DNA of 64,000 nt from Aurelia coerulea. Taxonomy: Eukaryota > Cnidaria > Scyphozoa > Semaeostomeae > Ulmaridae. The notes beneath the pieces are model-generated. The model saw only the letters and a list, made by a program, of their open reading frames with translations. It did no database searches and was not told where the DNA came from. This document shows, one piece after another, positions 11,101 through 23,100 of the stretch. The stretch covers positions 19,812,501-19,876,500 of the forward strand of contig CM076943.1 in assembly GCA_039566865.1 (NCBI GenBank). The letters run 5' to 3'. The translations under genes and the position numbers were made by a program. The stretch's first letter is position 1. Each line of letters begins with the position of its first letter.

Positions 11101-14100
11101 CGATTTTTGGAATCAGCACCCCAAACTTGACCAAAAACTCTCAATTTCATAAATTCCCTCCTCGGGTGACGATTGCCCCCCATCCCCTCCTGGTCTATTA
11201 GAATGTTTGATGCTTACATTTCACAACGAAGCTTTCCGAAGCCGTGCCCAGGGGGGGCCACTCAGCACATGCACATATGGGGAGGTAAGTCCGATATTTG
11301 TGGGTCAGAATATTGCCGAAAGTGATATTTTTGGGTCCAAATAAATTTAAATTATGTTTTTGATATTTTTGAGCATCAAATATTGTGAAAATGATATTTC
11401 TGGGTTCTTTAGAGGCAATCCTGGCCTCAATTTGCATTGTTTCAGGATCTTTTATGTTCGCTTAGAGAGGTCAAGGTATAAAATGAGCTGATATTTTTGG
11501 GTTGTAATGAAGCTAAACTGATATTTTTGGGGTTCCTGAAAATTTCTCGGACTGACCCCCCCGTATGCGTATGAGCTGAGTGTCCCCCCTGGGAAGCCGT
11601 GTCACTATTTAGACATTTGGCAAGTACCTTTGACAGAGTGAAATTTACGTATGTATTTTCTTTGGTAAAAGAAAACTTCCTTAGGTATAAAATTTTCTTT
11701 TTGAATTGTATTTCAAAGACCCACAAATATTCACAGGTGATCAAATGTCTGCTTTTGGCGTAGCAAGGTAGAAAAATTACACGTTGAAAAACCTTATTTT
11801 GAGCTATAGTTTCTAAGCAAAATACTCAATCTTGCCTAAGAGTCACATTTTTCAGATTTTTTATCATCATTGAAGTCTCCAATGATAGTGTGCATTTATT
11901 TCTGTCATTTATGACCAAACTAAAAGTTTTATATGCACACAGAAATTGATGCGGCAATCATCAGTGCTTTTTTGCAGTATGATTCAAAACCAGGTAGCCC
12001 TAAAAAGAGCTAAATTTGCTATTTTTTTTACTAATTACAAGATCAGCGATGTCTTGGAAAACAATTTGGTCCTTGATCTACTTGACAAAAAGAAAATTGA
12101 AGATCGGCCACGATAAAATTTTGGTGAATTTTGAAACGGGAGTACTTTTTTGGGACACGGTAGTTTTCTCATAAAAAAAATGCTACAGGATTGAGATGAT
12201 ATGAAAGACAAAATTCTTTCCAATATTCAGAACCCGGGGGGGGTACATGGCTTGAGGATGGACGGGGGTCTGCCGCCCGGTTTTCAGAAAGCTACACTCT
12301 TCTAATTACCGAAACTTGCTTTTGATACCCACTTTTATGACGAATTTTGGCGGAAAACTGCCCATTTTGATCATTTTTTTGCGAATTTCAGCAAAACCCC
12401 ACCCTTGTTTATGGAAAATCTGGCGAAAAAGGACCCTTGTTTAGAGAATTTTGGGCCCAAAATCCCACCCATATGGGCGGCACATACCCGTACCCTAAAT
12501 ATGTTATGTACCCCCCCCCCGGGATTCAGAATGTATAAACTTTCTCAACCTCCGTATGAAAGAACTTTTTATTTTGGCATATTCTACTTTTTCATCCTAA
12601 ATTACCTGACATATTGAGCAGAAAGTAGCTAGTATGAATGAAGACAGATTAACCTTAGTAATAGGATCATAAGAAGAGCTCTGTCAATGAACTGCGACAA
12701 CGCTATCTTCAGTTTTTCTACTAACTCGTGAGATTAAATGATCACACTAGGATTGAACTCACAGTGAGAACTCGAAAATTCATCTTTGTTTAGTGCACTG
12801 TCTACTCGATGAGATCTGGAAGCATAGATCGTTTTCTGTCTCTCTCTTATACCCTACTGACGTCTGACCGCGAAGGTTTCTAGCTCTTTCACTTAGAGAA
12901 AAGCGTTTGGAGGTTGTTCCAAGCTCGATGGGGTGTCTTGCACTATCACATGACGGGGACGTGCAATTTTGCCTGAAAATTGGTACCCATAATTTCACGA
13001 ATTTCTAAGAATTTTAGGGTAATATTTCCGCAAATTGAGTACAAGTGTGGGCCATAAGCCCGCAAATTATGAAGCATTTCCTGTAATTTCTAGACTTTTA
13101 CCAACTTTTCTCCAGAACATGATCATGATTCCGCTAAATGCCTGAAAATCAAACCCATAATTTTGTAACTGTTTAGAAAAGATGCCCTTAAAAATGGCAC
13201 GTCCTTGTACCAACAACATACCAAAAACACACCCCCCCAAACTTCTCTTTTTCTAACGCCGGTTATCAAAAGAAGGCAAGTTTTCTAAAGACGGTTGTCA
13301 AAAGTGTTATTTCATTGTTTTTCGACGAATTTTTCGTTTTGGGGTATGCTTTTCGACGATTTGTTCTAAAGTCGGGTAACATTTCGAGGGACAATTTCCA
13401 AAGCCGGGTAAAAAAATTTTCCCTGCAGTGCACACCTCTGTACAATTGAAAGTCAAGTACCCCCCCCCCGGGTTCCACGGGCATTCGTTGTAAATTTTTT
13501 GCTGACAAAAGATCGAGCCGTTAACGGGAACTCAGCAGCCTGAGAACTATGTTATGTTGTTTTCAATAACCAAGCGATAACCTTTTTAGATGTGACGTTG
13601 CTGACGGCCACGAACTTGACCAATGATAGCCAACTGTGAAATATAAGATAATCTCGATTCAAACCTAAAAGGTTTCACATCATTAATAATTAGTTTAACT
13701 CTAGATACTGGACATTAAAGTTTGAGTACGCAAAATCTAAGAGTGTGTTTGATCATGTGTAGTTAGACACTGCTGGTGTGCTTCTATGGAGGAGCGCTGG
13801 ATAATATGTATCTGCGGGGGAAATTGTTTGTAGTACTGCGGAGGAGATATCGAAAGAACGAAAATATTAAACTAATCTCCTCCGCAGTACTATACAAAAA
13901 TTTCCCCTGCAGATGTGTCATCTTATTTTATTTCGAAAAAAATGCAGAATACAAATAGCTTCTAAATATATAGAATAAGAGAAGCCAATCAATTTCGAAA
14001 ATATTTACAACTATTCAAATATACAATATAACTAAACTAATTAAAATGCCACACTGTTTCAATAATACTATTTCATGGATCTTTTATTCTAATTACTTTT

Positions 14101-17100
14101 GATCGATATTGTGTTTTTCAAATTGACATGCGTTGCAGTTGCATTGCATTCCATCCCATTGTTTTATCAATCTCTTAAAAATGTGTATATTTTGAGCAGA
14201 CTTCATTTCATTCGGGAGTCCACTCCACATTTGAGGCCCTAAGGCTCTTAGGCTATTAGTACCAAAATTAGTTTGATGAGGTCTTTGACGTAACAGATCA
14301 TGTGGATTTCTCTGAGAGCGACTCAGATTAGATACATATTATCCAGCGCTCCTCCATAGAAGCACACCAGCAGTGTCTAACTACCCATGGTTTGATCGTT
14401 ACTTCCAAACCTACCAAATTTTGAAGAGACAAAAATGTATTTCCCAATCAAACAAAGAAATCTTTAAACAGCAGGTTTTGGATTCACCAGCGCGAAAATT
14501 GAATGCTACCGGTGAAAGCGAGAACCTCTCCAAGGTCTGCCAAATGTTCTGCATGTTGGAGCAGAAGGCCTTCCAAACCTACAAAACCTACCTTTTGATA
14601 AACTCAGAGTGAAAACCAAACGCAAATTCATAGTCTGCCAAGTCTACTGTTTCCAGAACTGATACCAATCAACCGTACCCTGTCCCACACCCTGTCTGGC
14701 TGATTGCATAAGGCAAAGGGCAGATTGCATACACGTTTTTTTTTATAAGAAACTTGGATCAGCACTTAGTACTAAAAGTTTCTTAATTTCGCATGAAAAT
14801 CTCGGTGTTTTAGTAGTAAAAGTTTCTTAATTAGTTTCTTAATTTTTTGGGCCTAAAATTGCGGTATTGTTCGAAGTTGAGCCTTCTTCTCGAGAAAGGG
14901 CTGCCATTTTGCATTGACGTTGTCATCAAGAAGAAGCCATGCACATCAAGGCAAAAATTTACAAATTTTGCAGTTAAAAGTCAAGAAAAGATGAATGTAC
15001 CTTTGTTAGAGAGACATAGAATAAATGACACATACAGAAATAAAGTTTTAGAGTTTCTTAACTGTTCTTGAGCGTAGTGCTAGAGTTTCTTAAATTTTTG
15101 GTCATCGTAGTACTAGTTTCTTATAAACCAGTTTCTTATAAAAAAAACGTGTAGAGGATCGGGGACCGGTTCGGCTACTTAAACCTCCCTGTGCTTCAGA
15201 TATTTTCAACATACCATCTGCCGGAACAGCCTCCGTTGGCTCGTTACCGAAGACGAAAAGGCAATCTCCTCTTGTGCCTCATCCAAAGATCTTTAAGCTT
15301 TTTTCCTAAACCAAGCATTCAATGCTTACAGGATGAGAGGCGGTTTTCCCGTATACGGGATTCAAATTATGAACTTCTGCACACATGGTGGGACATATAA
15401 CCCCAAGGTCACCTGCTGCCTACCCCCAAATTTTACGTTATCCTTCTACTCAATATGGGAATAGATGATTACGCAAAAGCCCGGGGGGTTTACTTAATGT
15501 GATGAGCACTCAAAGTTGTGCCTGCCGATAGGGTCTCAGTTTTAGTAAAAGAATCAGGGACGGATTATGCATTTTGTATCTTGGTTACAGAACAGGTATG
15601 TCAATAAAGCTAATTTTTCCAGGTCAGGTAAAATATCTTACGAATAAGCAAAAGATCAATAACACTGGCCAGTTTGTTGCACCTTATTTCAGGACCGGTA
15701 TGGTATTGTGCTTCCAATATTTTGCTCCTGTACAGATCCTCAAATTTCTCCCTTGGCAGGTATTTGTCCGCTGTTGTCCTCCAAGCTAGACCCCCGGGCG
15801 CAAAGATGGCGGTGAAGAACTTTTTGCCAAGATGCATTGCATTTTGCTGTCAGATTCCTATAAAACCGTTAAAGATTCGTGAGGAGTCGTGATTGGAGCG
15901 CAGTGCATCTTGGTAGAAAGTTCCTTGTCACCATTTTTAGCGTAATCGTCTGTTGTATGTCTATGCGTGTTTCTCACGAGTGGGTCATTGCAGTAACAGC
16001 AGCTTTTGATTTCCATTGATACTAAGATGATCTTGGTAAATCTATATTCAACTTTTAGTGCAAATCCGTGTAATTACTGTATAGCTTTGAGGGTGTGGCA
16101 TGCAGTTATCTTGATAGCGACTAGGTTTTACCCTATGGGGAGTGCTTAATGACCTTGCCAACGAGTTTTGACTTTGGATCAATCATACCAAGCCACTTTA
16201 AGTCAGTAAAAGCTAAAGAAAAGCTTCGAATATCCTTATGTTCTCGACTATTTAGATCCATGTTTTACAAGAGGAAAGAAGATTGACTTCTAAATTGATT
16301 TATCGCACGAACATGGCTTAGATATCAATTCTTTATGTATATGCCAGCAAAAGACGCGAAGATACAGAATGTGTGTGCGGTATTATTCCAACCATCAAGT
16401 GCCTTGACATACCAGGGCAAAACTTGACTTTCGAAACTCTGTAAACTCTAAGAAAGGTGGTGTTACCTTCTATCTTTGTTTCCTTTGAATTGAATGGCTT
16501 GAAAGAAACTTGAAATACTTTGCTGTAGCCCTACCGTGGTAATTTTTTGATATCGTGCTTATTTTTAAGATGGTGGAATTTACCAGAACTCTGTCGCTCT
16601 TCTGGTTTCTGATATATAAATCTGATGACGTCACCGCCTCAGATATAATAAATGCAGCCCTTCTGTGGCAAGTTGGACTCTCGTTGTTTTCGGAAAATAT
16701 GAAAAGGGGCATGTTTACCTGGGGATGGCTCAGACGGTGCGTGCTGGCCTACCATCCTGCAGGTTGATGGTTTGATTCCGTGCCCTGGCACCTGGGGGGG
16801 GGGGGGGTACTTGACTCCAATTTGTACGAGGGGTGTGCCCATGAAATATCTTTTTTTACCCGGCCCTAGAATTTTTCCCTCCAAATGATACCCGACTCTA
16901 GAAAAGAACGTGAAAAGCATACTCCAAATCGTAAAACTCGAGCAGAGCAACAACCCGATCTCGTTTTGTTTTTGTTTTGTTCAAGTTTTTTGTTTTTTGT
17001 TTATTTTGTTTGTTTTTGTTTTTGTTTTTGTTTTGTTTAATCTTGTTTAATTTGATTTTGTTGATCTTAAAATTAAAGTCTAAAATCTGTTGACATATTT

Positions 17101-20100
17101 GACAACCGACAGTAAAAAAACTGCCTTCTTTTGCTACCCGGCGCTAGAAGAATTATTTGAAAACGATACCCTGAAAAAGACACATCTCCGTCGGACAAAT
17201 ATACTAAATACTCCCCCCGGGGCCCTAGAAAACCTACTTCCTTGATTGAGGAGAGTCGCGAACTCTCGGTGTGTAACTTTAGGTTGACGGAAACACTAGG
17301 TGTGGTCACATCGAAAGGAAGAACCAGGACATTGGCTCTGTTCCTAGAATCTGCCTTTGAATGTTAGGTAGAAACAAATAACCCAATGGTCTTGGTTCCT
17401 GAGTCAATGCTCCAACATCGTCTCACATAATAATGAAATGACGAAGGACAAATAGATTATGTAGAGTGGCGTAGGATTTTATTGTTTTAATTGTAAATGT
17501 AACATTTTTATGCACATTTTTGTTTGTAAACAACTTCTAAACAGTTTAATTTCTCTGAAATGACGATGATTATGATGATGATGATAAAAAGATAATAATG
17601 TTTGCTGTTTCTTTCCTAGCAAAGACACAAACAGCTGTATCATTGGCAAAATGCTGTAACGAAGGGCGAAAAAGATCTGGCGTCGTCGTTGGGTTTTCAT
17701 CATGCACTAAGAAGCCTCTCGCTTTGTCTAACCCATCAAAAATGTGCTTGTCTGTCTACAAAATCTGCTGCATGAAGAAGGAAAGACACCAATGTTGCCA
17801 AAAGGGAGAGATGTTTGCAAGGTATGCTTCACAGGTTCCTTCTGTAGGCACTCTTAAACAATGATGTTGCCAGGGAATATAGGGACCTGGAGGGCTGGGT
17901 ACGTCGCTCCCACGTCTCTCAGGGCAAGTTTTATTCAAGGGCGAAAATAGATCACACTCTGACGAGAACGTAGGTTCGAAAGGCTTCAATGTGCCAGAAG
18001 TTTGTCTGTTTCTTTACGTCCGCCTCCTTCATGGTAAATCAATTTTTAATATGAACGGATTGGTTTACCTTATGATGGGCTTGTATTGCTCAGCTGCCAC
18101 CTGAAGGTCCTCTCTATGCAGAAACTCGAGATGCTCTTTGAATTTTTCTTTACTCAAAGGTGAAAACTTTTTCTTGGTGCCCTAGAATTTGCTTGTATGC
18201 GCTAAGATTTTCCGTTTGAGCTGCCGGCATCGTGTAGACGGGGGGCCAAAACGGCACTTTTTTATGCTGTTTTCAGATCCTACTAGCATCGTGTAAACGG
18301 GGTCTTAAATACGACTTTTTATTTCAAAGACTTCGTAATTCCACATTGTACCACGACTTGTATTTCCAAATTGTCATCTTTTTCAGGGATGCTAACAAGG
18401 ATATTTCATGCGCCCAATCATCGAGTAAGAACACACTTCATGGTTCAACATTTTTGGAGTGTTGTGAATGTTGTAAATTGGGGAAAACAGCTGCAAAAGA
18501 AAACAAAAGTTGTGGACACGATGATTTGCCGTTCAACGGTACATGTGGTGGAATTTATCAAAGATGCTGCGCCATTGCAAAAAGAAGTAAGATCTTAGTT
18601 TACGGTTTGTAGATCAATCAACCAACCAATTAGTCAATCAATCAATTAATTAAATAATCAATATTTTGTAAAGCAAAGCTATTAGAGAAGGTACTGATGG
18701 AGAGCCAACCGTGAGCTTGAGGGTCTCCACATCTGAATTGTAACTATTTGCAATTTTGGTCCAGAGAAGACAATTTTAGTATACGGTATAATTTCACAAA
18801 AAAATAACCACTTTTATATTGTACTTGTAGTATTGTACAGTTTTGATCTGCTGCAAGGTTGTTACAGTTCAAGAGCAAGATTGCACCAGCACTAAGTTAT
18901 TCTATAGATCAAAGGAACAAAAGTGTTACTGATAAGCAGAATCAATGCAAGCTAGACACTGATCCGTTACACTTTGCTACTGATCCAAAACTGAACTGGT
19001 ACTATGTAAACGGGACTCTGGTCTTGCCATTGTTGCCCGTTTGCTGGAAATTGGTGTAGTCAAAGGTACCTTTTCGTAAATGGCGGGACACCCCTGCCCT
19101 ACTCACGACCTGTGGTAGTGCTTAAAGGGAATAGACATTGTTAAAAGCTGGCCCGGGCCAGGTAAAAAATATTACAACTTTGAGACGCATCCGGTTTCAT
19201 TGTGTAGGTAAAGAAACAATAGGTTTGTGGGCGTTTCTTCAGCCTATTTATAAGCTACGAGATCTAGCTGTGTCTATTCCCTTTAACAACCTATTTAAAT
19301 GTGTTTTGGTATCTTTTGCTGTAAGTGAATGAATTGATTAAAATTCAAGGTAATCTTATTCAATATATAGGCTACACCATATTCAGGATTATTATTTGTC
19401 TCATACAGTATCTGATACAAAGACCGGACCAGCCAACTGTGCTGAAGCTAAATGCAATCATGGATGCCAAGTAACAGAATCCGGACCCATATGTTCTTGC
19501 AGAAGAGGCTTTCTTCTTATGAATGACAGCAGAACTTGCAAAGGTAAGCATGCAAAGGTATTCGAAGGCCGTGTTTCATCGACGTTTTAGCCTGCAGAAA
19601 AATGGGCTAGTGTTATTCATAATCAAGTGAAGAACTTGCAGAGATTGAATACAGTAAGAACCCACAAAATAGAAACCAGTTTTTTCAAAACAGCCTGTTT
19701 AGTTTAGCATAGGTTCCAGATCTTTAAAAAGGCTGGTGTAAAATTGAGTGCCCTATTTCTTTGAACTGAATGACTTCAAAGAAACTTTAGATAATTCTCT
19801 ATAATTCCACCTCTGGAATTTTCTGAAATCTTCAATAGTTTCAGAAGTAGAGTGTTTTTCTTCTTTTTCAAGAATTCAAGAAAAATGTTAAAAAAAGCTC
19901 AAAACCATCGTGATTTCTAAAATGTTTGACGTAACATGAAGTAATTTCGAAAAAAAACCATAGTTTATGGATGCCTACAATATGGTATCAAGCAAAAGTC
20001 TGTCACTCATCTGGTTTATGATTTAGAAATTTGATGACGTCACATCCTCAAATGAGTTGAAATATAAGATACGCTGCGATTTCGAAAAATATTCAAAATT

Positions 20101-23100
20101 TCTGAAAAGTCCAACGGTAGAATTATTGATAAGTATCTAACGTTTCTTCCAAGCCATTCAATCAGAAGAAATAGGTCATTGAATTTTACACCCACCTTTT
20201 TATGCCGAGATAAAGATTTGGAACGTATGCTGTTTAGTTTCCTATTAAAAGGTCATTAATCTTGAAATAGGCTGAAAGGTTTCTTATCCCATGGTTAAGA
20301 AACCTTCAGTTATTTCAACTTGAAACTTTATAGAAAACCCAGAGCAAACACTATCGAAAAGTATTTTCTTGTTACCTAGCATCCGCTCGAAATTTGCTCA
20401 ACCTTAGCATACATGCTAGGTATATACGTAGATTGAGATGCTTTTGATTAAGTCTTTAAAAATGTTTGGCACCTGATTTTAACAAAGATTGTTAGATATG
20501 AGTTTACTTGGGATCCTCTTTTAAGGAACCTTCCTAAATCAGGCTGAGAAGTTTCTTATACGAGGGCACCATTTCTCAAAAAAATCAGCCTGGGGTTTCT
20601 TCTAAAGTGGTTTCTATTTTGCGGGTTCTTACTGTAAAATACAAGTCACAGAGGGCAGCCAATTAAAAGTGTTCATCTTTAGGCAAGTATTGTTATGTTA
20701 GTTTTCTTGAGGGAATTATACTGCTTACAATTTAACTCCTTGATTAGCTACTTGAACGCCCAGGGAAGATTTTCAGATCCGTCCACCTTTTTTCGACGAA
20801 AAAACCGCAGCTTCCATTAAAAACTCAATCTCCGTACGCAGAATGAGTGAGTTAGCTATCCTGGGCTCAGGAGCTCTTTTTGAGTTGCTTCATTTTCATT
20901 TGCGGCTTTGACTAATCCGCCGTTCTGTGTTTGCAATTGCTAATCAATTTGTACTGTTGTGTTAATCAAGAGCAATAGACGCCATCGTTAAAGACATTGA
21001 GTCATGATGAATGGGCCTGCCCTGGTGTGAATCACATGACCTCTATGATAACGATCTAGTACCACTCCGAATAAGCAAACAAGACCCGCGGTAACACAAT
21101 GCTTTTGACATGATCAGTTTCATTTCTCGTTAACTTTTGCCAATCAGATGCACCATCGAAAACCATGAGTCAGCAGATTCTTGATGTTTAGGTATACGCA
21201 GACCATTTAACCATGGAGCATTGCGGACACCTTTATTTTTTGTAGGAAATTTTGTAGGAAATTGTTATTCGATACTACTACCTTAAGTCCTCTGCGGAGG
21301 AGCATTGCTCACGAAGCGAGATACCTCTCCGAAGGAGCGAACTAGCGTAGCAATTTCAAATCTTCTCAAGCGCTACGCTAGTTCGCTCCTTCGGAGAGGT
21401 ATCTCGCTTCGCGGGCAATGCTCCTCCGCAGAGAACTTAAGGTTGTAGTATCGAATAAAAATTTCCTACAAAATAAAGGTGTCCGCAATGCTCCATGATT
21501 TAACATGACTCGATGCCTTTAGAAATCTCCCTTTCTGAAATATGAAAGAAACGTTTCATTGAGAACTTTCTTTATAATCTATCCTATTTTATTATGACAG
21601 ATGTTAATGAATGCAAGACGGGAGAACACAAATGCATAGCAGGATGGAGATGTACAAATTTGATCGGCACTTACAGGTGCCTACGAGCTACACCAACCAG
21701 AAAATGCCGCAAAGGGTATCTGTTTGAAAATGGAATTTGCAGAGGTAATTATCTTTGTTTCAATGTGATGGAAGCAAGGAATTGTCCAGAGGGATAGCTG
21801 CACCCCTTTCGCTTTGAGCCAATGCAATTATTTTGGAGAATTCTGTTCCCTGAAGCTCTATCTTATTTCATTAAAAGATGACATAATTTCTCTGCTTTGC
21901 CTCCCCCTCACTCCTTTAGACTCTCTTTTTATCCTTCTGTGGCAATGCATTTACATTGATCAGTCATTTGGTCATAATGGTGAGATTCTAAAGTTTGTTG
22001 ATATGTCTGTTACTTTCATTCAAATCGTTGACTTTCCAACAGAAGGTATCGTGGTTTCATCGAAGAGTTGTTGAAGATATGTTTGCTACAAACTTGCAAA
22101 AAAACCCTTCAAAAAATGTGAAAAAATTGAGATAGGAAATGCAAATTTAATTGAGGTTTCAACATAGCCGAACTAAGTTCTTTCGACCAAAAAAGTATAA
22201 TGATATACCAAGGAGAAGAATATATACCAAGGAAAAGATAGTTCTTTCACGATTCCATTGTTATTATTCAAAGATCCACTTGATGATCTACTGTTCACAT
22301 CTGGAAAAGCTTCCAGATTCCAAGCTAATTCGAAGCAGCAGTACAAAACGTAAAACATTTTTGATAATAGAAACCTTTTCAAACGTCGGTTTTGTTCGAG
22401 ATTGCAGGGTTTTTTATTTTGGTAGTAAATTTTTCTCAAAGTAAATACTCTTTCTAGGCAATAGCCGGTAATAGTTCTATTAACGAGGAGACATGAGAAT
22501 TTTTTGGAAGCAAAAGTGGTTCCGGATATCTAGTATTGGGCATAATGCTTTTCTTTCAATTGTTGAACTATTTGACTCTTTCATTGTAGACATCGATGAA
22601 TGCAGCTCAGGTACAGCAAATTGTCCTTCTGGAACAGTGTGTGAAAACATCCTGGGAAGTCATCTATGCACGAAAAAAGTTGGAAAGAAATGCCCAACAG
22701 GATATCAGTTCGTTGGAGTGCGATGTATTGGTAAGTGAAGCTCTTTCCGTTCATATGCCCTGCGGGTGTTGCTACTAGATAGAATGGAGACCAAAAGTCT
22801 GAATCCACTACTGAACCTTTCACGGGAAGAAACTTTCGCGAGTTCGAAAAAAAACGCGAAGTTTTTGGAATTAACTTTCGCGAATGGAGCAAACCGCGAA
22901 ATTTTTGGAATAAACTTTTGCGAATGGGGTTTCTTATCATATCTTTATAATGTCGCAAATGTTCCTGAACACTTCAGTTACTCTTCCGAATCGTCCATAA
23001 GTATGCTTTCAGTAGCATGGTTCGAAAGGGTTGTTGTTAAAGCAAAGGATGAATATCAATATATACCTGAGTACGTAAACATTTGTTTCTATATCTAAGG

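Larger units (their letters stand above)
7419..11197. mobile_element. 3.8 kb palindromic DNA transposon, intron 1
   Basis: The ends TAGACCAGGAGGGGATGGG and its complement CCCATCCCCTCCTGGTCTA lie at 7419 and 11197, flanked by TTA on both sides (7416-7418 and 11198-11200). The arms match inward for about 1 kb (7419-8480 against 9220-11197), leaving a spacer of about 740 bp. The right arm is longer because a piece of about 950 bp containing a LINE remnant interrupts it (about 9540-10490). Both arms carry decayed transposon coding sequence facing outward. I do not recognise the superfamily; the TTA flanks and 138-bp subterminal repeats are the best clues. Confidence 0.75.

Noticed and set aside
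16721..16795. True tRNA gene
   Set aside because: Box-like motifs are present, but no acceptor stem or anticodon arm pairs.
18869..19059. Possible extra exon between fibulin exons 3 and 4 (QEQDCTSTKLFYRSKEQ..)
   Set aside because: The acceptor is plausible, but the frame meets a stop and the only nearby donor leaves the wrong phase for exon 4.
22151..22444. 97-codon open frame in fibulin intron 5
   Set aside because: No EGF-like cysteines and no splice sites in phase; the flanking exons join directly.
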